Assembly (NCBI GenBank): GCA_021399435.1
Contig: JAJTUP010000011.1
Coordinates: 620,001 to 684,000 of the forward strand
Length of the DNA stretch: 64,000 nt
DNA from: Diaporthe sp. PMI_573
Lineage: Eukaryota > Ascomycota > Sordariomycetes > Diaporthales > Diaporthaceae
Direction of reading: 5' to 3'
Position 1 is the first letter of the stretch. The number at the start of each line of letters is the position of its first letter. This document shows, in pieces, positions 55,934 through 64,000 of this stretch. The notes below the pieces were generated by a model. It was not told the DNA's origin and did no database searches. It saw only the letters and a program-made list of their open reading frames with translations. The translations under genes were made by a program, and so were the position numbers.

Positions 55934-57013
55934 CTAAAATCCCTCTTCCTGTAGAATGCCCGCTAGAAGAGCTAGCAGGTCAATGTTGCTCTCCCATTCT
56001 TTCAACCCAACCAGAACAGCCACAGGATCGGCCGCCACACCCGCCGGGTACGCTTCATTGTTGAAGTGACCCCAAAGCATACCCTGAATGTGCTCGTGGT
56101 TGTCATCACCAAGGTGAGTACGGGGACTCCACTCCGTGTTGAGAAGTGCGTCCGAGGATGTGGCCTCTCTCTTCTCTGTCACCGGCCACCAGAACGGCTT
56201 GTCTCCACTACGTAGTGGGACGGTAGTCGTGAACCTTCCGAAAAGCTCAAGTGCAGCGGGGTCCTGGATGCGATTTGTCGGTGGCTGTCGTTTCGGGCCT
56301 TCGCCACTCATCTCGTACTGGAAAGCCACGACGATGTCCTTGTGGTCTCTGAGGCGCTTCAGGAAGCGGATGACACCGTGGAGGGGAATTTTTGGGTGGA
56401 TTGTAGGGAGGAGGAAATGCAGGTATTGCCGTTGGCGGTACTGTTTCCAGCACAAGCTCATTGTCTGGTCATATTTCGCCACTGCCTTGACGGCAAGTTC
56501 GATATGGTGCTCGTATAGAAGGACAACGTTCCATGTGCCGGGGTTTCCAGAGTCGAGGATCTCGTTCGCTGCATACAGGGTGAGCATGTTGCGATGCTCC
56601 TGTTCTCTGGCTCTGACGCTGAGAAGAACCGCCATATCATTGTTCTTCAGTTGCTCGTGACTAAATTCGGTCTTGATTCTGTGCAGCTGCGTTTGGAGGT
56701 ACACCAGCTGGTCCTTGGGCAGCGGCCCGCTCTCCCAAAGGGAGTACTCACGAAGAGTCTCCGGACTCAGGTATCTTGGCTCGCCTGCCCTTATCTCGGG
56801 CTGTGACGAGGTGGTGAGAACCCCAAACTCTGTGAGCCGCAGCAGACCAGCCACTAACCGGTGTGTTTCAGTGTCGACCGGGTGAGTGCAGTTGGCCGAG
56901 ATATCCAAGTCACCATTAAGATAACGTCGGTTCAAATCCAACAGCTCCTCCCACGTTCTTGCATTGCTCCATGTCTGTTCCCACGCCAGCCGTTGGGAAG
57001 CGCTTTGGGCCAT
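55934..57013 (-). CDS. uncharacterised protein, DUF6919-like
   Basis: A single exon of 359 residues. Its N-terminal 110 residues read WEQTWSNARTWEELLDLNRRYLNGDLDISANCTHPVDTETHRLVAGLLRLTEFGVLTTSSQPEIR. By memory this matches the pattern of the bacterial (mostly actinobacterial) DUF6919 family, namely W..A.T..EL..L..R(W/Y)L.G, then a P(V/I)D.ET stretch and L..L...G(V/F)LT..SQP; the family label is inference, not a search result. The middle (about 120-250) is helical and the C-terminal part contains FWWPVTEKREATSSDALLNTEW and a Leu-rich final helix. There is no signal peptide or membrane segment. No enzymatic motif was recognised. A bacterial-like family in a fungal genome raises the possibility of old horizontal transfer, which sequence alone cannot settle. 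Confidence 0.6.
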   Translation of the reverse strand: MAQSASQRLAWEQTWSNARTWEELLDLNRRYLNGDLDISANCTHPVDTETHRLVAGLLRLTEFGVLTTSSQPEIRAGEPRYLSPETLREYSLWESGPLPKDQLVYLQTQLHRIKTEFSHEQLKNNDMAVLLSVRAREQEHRNMLTLYAANEILDSGNPGTWNVVLLYEHHIELAVKAVAKYDQTMSLCWKQYRQRQYLHFLLPTIHPKIPLHGVIRFLKRLRDHKDIVVAFQYEMSGEGPKRQPPTNRIQDPAALELFGRFTTTVPLRSGDKPFWWPVTEKREATSSDALLNTEWSPRTHLGDDNHEHIQGMLWGHFNNEAYPAGVAADPVAVLVGLKEWESNIDLLALLAGILQEEGF

Positions 57014-58271
57014 TTTTGAGGATTCTTTGTCGATAGGGGGTAGAGTGTTGTTTTGCTGACTAGAACGGATGCTCTGTTAGCTATGGATGCTACAATATCG
57101 TTGGAAATTGAACGAGAATTTACTGTGACTTATATACTCAACTACATCCTTTAACATTGGTTCTGCCGACGCATGCCTCTTGATCAGCTCCTTTACGCTC
57201 GAACTTTTGACAACTTGTGGTGCTCGTTTCAATGAGTAATATAGAAGCTACCAAATTTCCAAAGAAATTTCACTGAAGGTTAATTGTCGAATAGTGATTT
57301 TCTACCATAAAGTTGTTGTCAAATGTGCAAAAGTACTGGAGTTGAACAAGTGTATATTTTGTTAAACAAAGCCTTTGTAAGAGGGTATCGGTAGATATTC
57401 ATGCAAAAGCATTGTCAGAGGTGGAAATTCCTCCCGATAACGATGGGAATAAAGGGACGGGACGGGACGGGACTCAAATATCGAGCTTGCAACCGTCTAT
57501 ACTCTTGTACCAACTGGCCGCAGCGCTCTCTGCTAGCAGTCACCGCATTTCAGTCGAAAATTCGGGACTGCCAGTCCCGCACGATTTATGCTTTAGTTGC
57601 CTCGGATGACGAAGTAGCTGTTCATATGGCACGAGCCTACGAATTGGGTCCGAACAAACTGCTGGTAATTTCTGCATGGAAAGTGTCCATGGAACCTCAC
57701 ACTCGCAGCCCCTAGCACTCAGCGCCTGTGAATCAGACATTGGCAGCAGGAAATCCGGCCCAGACCTCGAACCTGAAATTATCATTGAACGTCCAATCTC
57801 GAAGACGCAAGACTTTTCAACTCACACCAGTTCTAAGCCTTGGAGTCGGTCATCACCAACCTTGTTAGTGTTGACAGCTTACTTATAGGATCCGAAAAAC
57901 GGATTAAATAAACGTCTTTTTCACAAACATTACCCAAGGAAATTATGGACAGCAATGGTTTACACCATGGCTGCTCCACATTTACATTCGATTTGAGAAT
58001 TGCCAGGCAGTCGCGAACACTGACATCTCCAGAGTGTGTGGTAGATCGGCAGGGGTGTTCCCCACGTCAGGGGACTCAACGCGTCCAACGCGTCGCGACT
58101 CACCCTTATCAAACTTTGGCACCGCGGTAGAAATTCCACCTTTTTCGTCCACCGGATGCTGTCAAAAGTGTACCATCAAACATCGTCGTGCAGCATAGCA
58201 ATAATTTGCCTTATCAATCTCCGTTCAAGAGTCGTTTCGCTCTCCGTCTGCGGAATTTGACCCGCCTCAGC
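57014..58271. other. intergenic between divergent genes
   Basis: Spacer of 1.26 kb between the DUF6919-like gene (-) and the 2OG oxygenase gene (+). It contains the (GGGAC)4 repeat listed separately. No gene is supported. Confidence 0.5.
57454..57473. repeat. (GGGAC)4 pentanucleotide repeat
   Basis: Four exact GGGAC units in the divergent spacer, a short microsatellite and likely length-variable. Confidence 0.85.
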
Positions 58272-61200
58272 ATGTCGCCGTCCGAGTCGGATTCCGAGAT
58301 GGGAACAAGCGGGTGCGGCAGCGACGAGGAGGCCACAGCATCCTCTGGGACCGAGAATGTCGATACTCAGACTTACGAGAAGATGAGCTCCAAGACATGG
58401 AAGAAACAACTCTTCGATAAACTCGGCGAAATAGACACGTTTGGCGATTTTGCTTGCATGAATCGCTACTCCCATCATATCAATCCAGGTCTCGAAGTCG
58501 TGGGGTCACCTATACCTCTGCCTCTGGTCAGCCGCGATGCGAGCACGATCAAGAACAAATGTGAACAGGCTCCATTTGGACGCGGTGAAGACACACTCGT
58601 CGACGAATCCGTCAGAAAGACTTGGCAACTTGATCATGGTCTCTATCGCTGTTCGAATCCGTCCTGGCCTGCTTTCCTCGAGGATACTGTCCTCAGGGAT
58701 ATTGTGCAGAAACTCGGCATGTACGTCCTGGTCATTGAAATCATTTCTGTCCCTACCCGACCCGACGTTCCGAGGCCTCTAACGCTCTCTCAGGCCTCAG
58801 CTCATCCGAGCGGTGCCTCACAAACTGTTACTGTACGAAGAGGGCTCGTTCTTCAGGCCCCACAAGGACTCTGAGAAGGCACCAGGGATGATTGGCACAC
58901 TCGTGATCTCCCTTCCTTCAAAACACCATGGGGCCGAGGTCCATCTTTCTCACAGCAACAGGCGCCAAGTTTTTGCAACCTCCGACTTTTCTGAGTTTGA
59001 TCTTACAGCCCTCGCCTGGTACTCTGATGTCACGCACGAGATCAAACCCCTCAAGTTTGGACATCGCCTTGTTATGACGTACAACCTCATTTCGCAAGGC
59101 CCGTCTACGCCTTCGGCCCGCTGGCTCATAGAGCAGCAAGACCAGCTGCAAGGGATCTTGCAAAAGTGGACTTCTGCATCGCCGTCAGTGACAAAGGTCA
59201 TATATATGTTGGAATATGAGTATTCGAAATCTTCTCTCAATTCAGAACATGAAAGGAAACGACGCACAAATTGTTCGTTGTCTAAGGCAAGCTTGCCCGG
59301 AGACTGGACATCATCTTCTCCTCGCTACAATGACTAGGATAGAGCACCTATACGAAGATGACTCTGAGTTAGGCCTCGATGAGAACTCACTCAAGCTGGA
59401 CCATGTTGCGAATCTCGAAGGAAACTTTATTGCAGGATCTGTTAATGTGGACATGAAAGACATACTCGGTCCTGACCCTTACGAAGACAGAGGTGCGGAC
59501 AGTGAAGATGAAGGTGGATTCACTGGCAATGAGAGCATGCCGTCGGAATATCGATATCATGATTCTGTGAGTCCTTGGTATCAAGAAGATACGGCCGTTA
59601 CCACTGACACACCGCCAGGCTCTGTTGATTGTCTCCACCAAGGGTCTTATTGATCTTGTCAAGTCGTCGCCTCACTCTGCCGCTAATTTGTTCTCAATGG
59701 TGTATTACTCTCCGGCTGTTTCAGAGGATCGTGGTACGGCTAGGCATGAAGCGATCGGCTTCCTTAACAGTCTATTGGAGAACGCTGGATCAACAATAAA
59801 TCACGCAGTTTTCCTCAGCATGGCTCTCAGAGCATGCAGTATTTGGTCCTGCCAGGAACTCTACAACAAGACTCTGCGGAGAGCCCTGTTGGACGCTCAA
59901 CGTAAAACCAATCATAATCTCTCCTACCTGTCGCTCACGGCCAGGCCAAGTGGATCTACCGCAGAAATTGCTAAAGGGGTTGCTGAGTTCATCAATTACT
60001 ATTATGCGCGCCGCACGGATCAAGACTGGAACGAGTGGTAAGTTGAATGGAAATTGAGTCAAGTCGTGCAGCCTTTTACGTGAGCCTATTCTCCCTGGCT
60101 GACGATTTGCACCAATATATAGCCTCGGCGAGCTCGTTCAAGGCCTTGATGCATCTTCGCTCAATGAAGCACTCGAGGACCTCGAGAGGCGGCTCAACAA
60201 CGAATTGAGACAGCCGTTCAGGTGTTGGCGGGTCTCCGCCGAAACTTCCAAGTTTGAGACTAAAGATTCTTTGACGGCCCTTGACCTCCCCTATGTCTTG
60301 TTTCTTATTCAATCGCACTTGAACGATGACGAGTGGGTTTCCGTTCGGTGAGTTATTGATTCCATTTGCCTGAGAAATTTACCCACAAGGCACACGTGCA
60401 CTGACGCAAGCCTATTAGACTTCTTCCAAAGCTGAGCGAACGTGCCAAGAAGGGGCTCCTCTATGCGCTCCTGCACACACTCTGCGCCCAAGCCGAAAAC
60501 GGCCAGCTTGCGCTCAAACACACAGAGTCTCTAGCAAACCGTCTACTCAGGACCACGCTTCCAAAGCTGGATCTCAAACTTGATGATTTGGAACCTGAAT
60601 TGAAACGACCATCGCAAGGCTCAACCTATCTACGCGAGGCCTCAAACGGCACCGGCAATAACACGAGCAATGCGACCAAATTTCCCGAATTGCTTCAGGA
60701 CCTTTTCATGTGCGGCCTGGAGGAGCAGGGCGTGGAATTGCTGAGAAAAAGCTACGAAAATCTCTCAGAGGCCATCAGTCGACTGCCACCAACAGACCCT
60801 AAACGTCACATCACCGATAATACCCAGGGCCGCTATGCGATCCTTCGTCCGCAGCATATAGAGAACGACAATGAACTGGCGAAAGACTTTCTCGCTTCTC
60901 TGGTCAACTTCTTCCAGAGGTGTTTGCACTCGGATCCGCCTTCTTTCGTCAAGGACTTGTTCCTGATGCTCTTCACTCGGTACATCTTGCCGGACCACCC
61001 GGGAAACCCCCCGCCACGCCCAAACGGATGGAGCCGTAAGCAACGCTTCTGCTACAGTTCTTGTGATCACTGCGCACGTATGCAAGATTACATCTCCTCG
61101 CCCACCAAGATCCAGGGACGCTTCCCTTTTAACCAGAAGATCCGGGACCACCTTGAGAGAGTGCTTCCCAGGCAGCTCTACCAGTGCGAAACAGACACAG

Positions 61201-61508
61201 CATCTTGGGGAAGAAGCTATGTACTGGTTGTGACCAAGATTGGCGGGGATACTGAGTTCGACGAGGAGATGAAGAAATATGACAAGAAGTTGCAGTTGTA
61301 TGAGCGGTGGCTCCTTTCATTTCGGCGGCCGGTCATGCAAAGGCTTCTTGGAGACGGGACTTACAGGTCACTGATCCTGATGGAAACTGCGCCTCCTGCT
61401 GTCTCTACCGGCCCTGTGTTGACTAAGAGGGCTGCGAGTGAGAGCCCAGATCAGCCTGCACCCACCAGACAGCGTGCAGACGGTGTCATTGACTTGACTG
61501 GTGAATGA
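58272..61508 (+). CDS. large 2-oxoglutarate/Fe(II) oxygenase with a frame break
   Basis: Exons 58272-58720, 58794-59566, 59619-60037, 60123-60347 and 60419-61508 make a protein of about 980 residues. The prolyl-hydroxylase-like core is near the start: HKLLLYEEGSFFRPHKDSEK (His173, Asp175), LVISLPSKHHGAEVHLSH, DVTHEIKPLKFGHRLVMTYNL (distal His and the 2OG-binding Arg). The rest is helical, with a Cys-rich patch (RFCYSSCDHCARMQDY) near the end. The last residues, GVIDLTGE, form a SUMO-interaction-like motif. Exon 2 does not stay in frame: its length leaves one surplus base, and similarity crosses frames between about 59228 and 59253 (SKSSLNSE to MKGNDAQIV). A 49-nt GT..AG intron (59197-59245) would repair the frame but remove a conserved stretch. 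The status, real intron, pseudogene or sequencing error, is open. The substrate is unknown. Confidence 0.75.
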
Positions 61509-61620
61509 TTACTCGGGCATCTATTTATGTACCCGTCAGAGGGTGGCAATGTGAATTTTGGTTCCAAGAGAAAGATCATTGCTAAGTGGAATGCCATCAA
61601 GAAGCTTGTCATTTTCAGAA

Positions 61621-62257
61621 TCAATCGGCTAGTATATCCCTCACGCACCTCACCGCATCCGTCTCAACCTCCTCGATAGGCCGGTTGACATTAACGGTGT
61701 GTACATCCTTCTCATCCACTTCCGGGTCCTCCAGACTTTCAAACTGGGAGTGCACCAGGTTGCTCCCCGCAAAGTGGCCCCTTCGCCCCGCAGCCCGCCT
61801 GGTGAGGACGTCCTCGGGGGCGTCAAGGTAGACAAAACGGACGCGCAGGTTCCGCGCCTGCTCCGATCCCTCGCGCAGGATGTCGCGGTAGTGCCGCTTC
61901 AGCGCCGAGCATGTCATGACGAGGTGCCGTGACGTCGCCCCTGGAGGGTGCACCGTCTCGTGGTCGCGGAGGGCCTCGAGCCAGCCCTGGCGGTCCTCGT
62001 CGGTGAGGGCCTGGCCGTGGTGCATCTTTTCGACGTTGGCTTTTGGGTGGAACTAACCGGGACTGTGGTTAGTCTGTAGTGTTGGAGCCAACAAGATGGG
62101 ATGGAAGAGCTCATTTTCCTCGTACATCGTCGCCCTCGAGGAAGGTCAGGTTCAAGTTGTCGGCCACGTGCTCCGCGATGGTGGACTTGCCACATGCCGT
62201 GGCGCCTGTGAAGAAGACGACGTACCGCGGCCGCTCTACTGTTGGCCTCTCACCCAT
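61621..62257 (-). CDS. gluconokinase (thermoresistant-type, GntK family)
   Basis: Two exons (62257-62126, 62052-61621; 73-nt intron) encode 187 residues. The P-loop FFTGATACGKSTIA lies near the start, followed by LNLTFLEGDDFHPKANVEKMHHGQALTDEDRQGWLEAL, the family's gluconate-binding signature, joined across the intron. Later come VMTCSALKRHYRDILR and RFVYLDAPEDVLTRRAAGRRGHFAG. The enzyme phosphorylates gluconate to 6-phosphogluconate, feeding the pentose phosphate pathway, and is cytosolic. Length and motif order match the family. The stop is only 112 nt from the convergent oxygenase stop, so the transcripts probably overlap in their 3' ends. Confidence 0.92.
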
Positions 62258-62476
62258 TGTTTGATTTGGTTCGACTTGACAGCTACTGTATCTATCATCT
62301 GATACTTTTCGAGAGGTACCGAGTCTGGGACCGAACAGGACGGTATCCAACACGCGCGGACTTGACCATGACGTAGATGCGAGTCCCGGGTAGTCTGGTG
62401 GGTCCGTCACCCGTAGCTCATCCCGGTTCACTGGGACAAGAAAAGAGACTTAACACAGGGCCAGCTCCAGCATAGG

Positions 62477-62791
62477 CTAGGCAGTTCGCATGGAGTTGAT
62501 GACAGACTCTGTGCAAGGCCTCCAGTCGACATTGCTGTACAAAAGTTTACGGTCACGCTCAGTACACAGTACATGCGGGAGGACGTGGCATTCCATTCCT
62601 TTTCGGCAGATGCAGTCGAGTCGAACATCGATTGTCTGCTCCCCCAGAAGGTTGCCAAGCCGGGCCCGGCCGTTGACTTGCATTTGCCAAGATGAAATCG
62701 GGTGGATCTCGAGCGCTGTTTCGATGCGACCTTCCTCCATCGGTAGAATCGAGATACATGGTAGTTTGAGGCCTGGTTCCTGGAATTGCAT
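62477..62791 (-). CDS. possible small protein of 104 residues
   Basis: An open frame with ATG (MQFQEPGLKLPCISILPMEEG...) and a normal amino-acid mix (NGRARLGNLLGEQTIDVRLDC), just upstream of the gluconokinase start and on the same strand. It has no signal peptide, membrane helix or family motif that I recognise. It may be an independent small gene or an exon of an unannotated one. The overlapping plus-strand frame looks poorer. Confidence 0.3.
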   Translation of the reverse strand: MQFQEPGLKLPCISILPMEEGRIETALEIHPISSWQMQVNGRARLGNLLGEQTIDVRLDCICRKGMECHVLPHVLCTERDRKLLYSNVDWRPCTESVINSMRTA

Positions 62792-63219
62792 TGAAGCTAG
62801 CCTTCACCTAGCTGTTGCGTTGACTACGAGATTTCTCACAAAGTTGGTCGATTGGCAAGGGCAGGCCGTTGATTAGGAGAAAATGACGTGGTGCCTGACA
62901 TCATGGCAACGTCGGGCGAATTCAGCTCAACTTCCCCGTCACCGGTTGATGCACAGCCAGTCTAGGATGAATCCGGTGGCCAGGAACATGTGAAGCATGT
63001 GTCCCTGGTGCGACGAACCATTGACCCCGCCCTCCCACGGACCTGACAGATCGATCTATATAAGCCCAGAATGCTTGCCATTTGTTCTCCCTTACCTCCA
63101 CCACATCATGCTCATCTACATCCCGCCATTGATTCAGCGTGTAGTCGAAGGAAACGACCATACGCCTCAACACCCCTCATCTTCGACAGCCGTTTTGCCC
63201 ACACACTACCGCTGCAATC

Positions 63220-64000
63220 ATGGTCTTGCAGCACGGAGACGAGCATCAAATCCCAGATGCCCACAAGATCCACAAGTTAGCCAACCTCGCTTCTTCCCAT
63301 TCATTGTCTCACAGACTCGACTTCTGACTTCACCTAGGCCCGGCGCCTGGCTGCCTGCGGACAGCCGCGTCCACAAGGAATGGCTGAACAAGCAGGTTGA
63401 GCATGTCGATAAGAACCCCAGTGAGCTCATCCCAGTGCTGCAGGAGTTCAGGACCTTCATCGAGACCAACCCGCGCATCCGCATGCTGTTCACCCAGATG
63501 TGGGATGAGATCCCCCAAAAGAGGCCCTACACCAAGGACCCCACAGGTCACAAGGCCATCAGGGACTATGGCCACATGCTTGCTGTTATGAATCATGTCT
63601 TCTCCCGTTCCCCGGAGTGGACAGACGCCGCTGAGAATGTAGGCATGGTCGGCGTGCCGATGTGTGCTATTTTTGACTACGCAATGGCAACCCCCAGCGG
63701 CCATGCCGCTTTCTTGGACACGGAGGTGAACAAGATGCTGAAGAAGGTTCTCAATGAATGGGGCAAGTTCCTCAGGGTAGGCTATTAATGTTTCGCCTGA
63801 GAGCTCACTGTACTGATTCCGCCTTTTAGACCCCCGAATCCGCCCATGTGCTTGGTGACCACCGACTTGGCTGGTTTGGAGAACACGGTAGAAGGGACCT
63901 CATGCTGGTCGCTAACGCACCTCTGAAAACCGAACACAAGTTCGAGGACATGTACAAGTGCGACCCGACCAAGGAAAGATACGGCTTCACCTCCTGGGAC
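63220..64000 (+). CDS. PSDC/PsiD-like decarboxylase, 5' part (cut by window end)
   Basis: Exons 63220-63275, 63338-63776 and 63830 to beyond 64000 give 222 residues so far, all in phase and running off the window. The visible part is the fungal phosphatidylserine-decarboxylase-associated N-terminal domain: GAWLPADSRVHKEWLNKQ, LIPVLQEFRTFIETNPRIRMLFTQMW, DYGHMLAVMNHVFSRSPEW, KKVLNEWGKFLRV, then HVLGDHRLGWFG and YGFTSWD. The same arrangement is found in the pyruvoyl-dependent decarboxylases that include the tryptophan decarboxylase PsiD of Psilocybe and many ascomycete relatives of unknown substrate. The catalytic domain with its self-processing site lies outside the window. No amine-modifying enzymes are next to it on this side, so its substrate is not indicated. 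Confidence 0.85.

Overview
The window looks like nuclear DNA of a filamentous ascomycete (Pezizomycotina, probably a Sordariomycete). Genes are monocistronic on both strands and are broken by short introns (48 to about 155 nt) with GT..AG ends and CTAAC/CTRAY-like branch sites. Typical fungal families are present: a CBM1 cellulase, a Kre9/Knh1-like GPI protein, a fungal rhodopsin-like 7-TM protein, a Pns1-type transporter and BTB proteins. I see no rRNA, tRNA, CRISPR, prokaryotic operon or intact transposon.

Layout. 0-7 kb: a giant four-exon, Ser/Thr/Glu-rich mucin-like cell-surface protein. 8.6-16 kb: a fasciclin protein with a shortened N-terminus, an FAD monooxygenase, a small secreted proline-rich protein, a single-pass membrane protein with an apple-like ectodomain, and a CBM1-GH5 endoglucanase. 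16-33 kb is gene-poor. It holds a beta-carbonic anhydrase split into six short exons, a CAP/PR-1 secreted protein and an unrecognised 501-residue protein. 33-43 kb: a Kre9/Knh1-like GPI protein, then two related BTB proteins of opposite orientation bracketing a GFA/Mss4-like zinc protein, a GH27 alpha-galactosidase and a phytanoyl-CoA-dioxygenase-like enzyme. 43-47 kb: an ankyrin plus ClpB-type AAA+ ATPase transcribed divergently from a coiled-coil protein with a MIDAS-like C-terminal domain. 49-57 kb: a rhodopsin-like membrane protein, a choline-transporter-like protein, an NADP-dependent MDR oxidoreductase and an uncharacterised protein. 58-64 kb: a large 2-oxoglutarate oxygenase whose reading frame is broken once, a gluconokinase, and the 5' part of a PsiD-like (PSDC) decarboxylase cut by the window end.

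No single pathway or cluster explains the window. Themes are secreted and cell-wall functions (mucin-like protein, fasciclin, CAP protein, Kre9-like protein, GH5, GH27) and scattered redox enzymes. The two arrangements most worth following up are the divergent AAA+/MIDAS-like pair around a CCAAT palindrome at 44983-45494, and the pair of BTB paralogues with Cys-rich tails around 34.8-42.5 kb. Exon boundaries were worked out by hand from splice signals and phase and have no transcript support.
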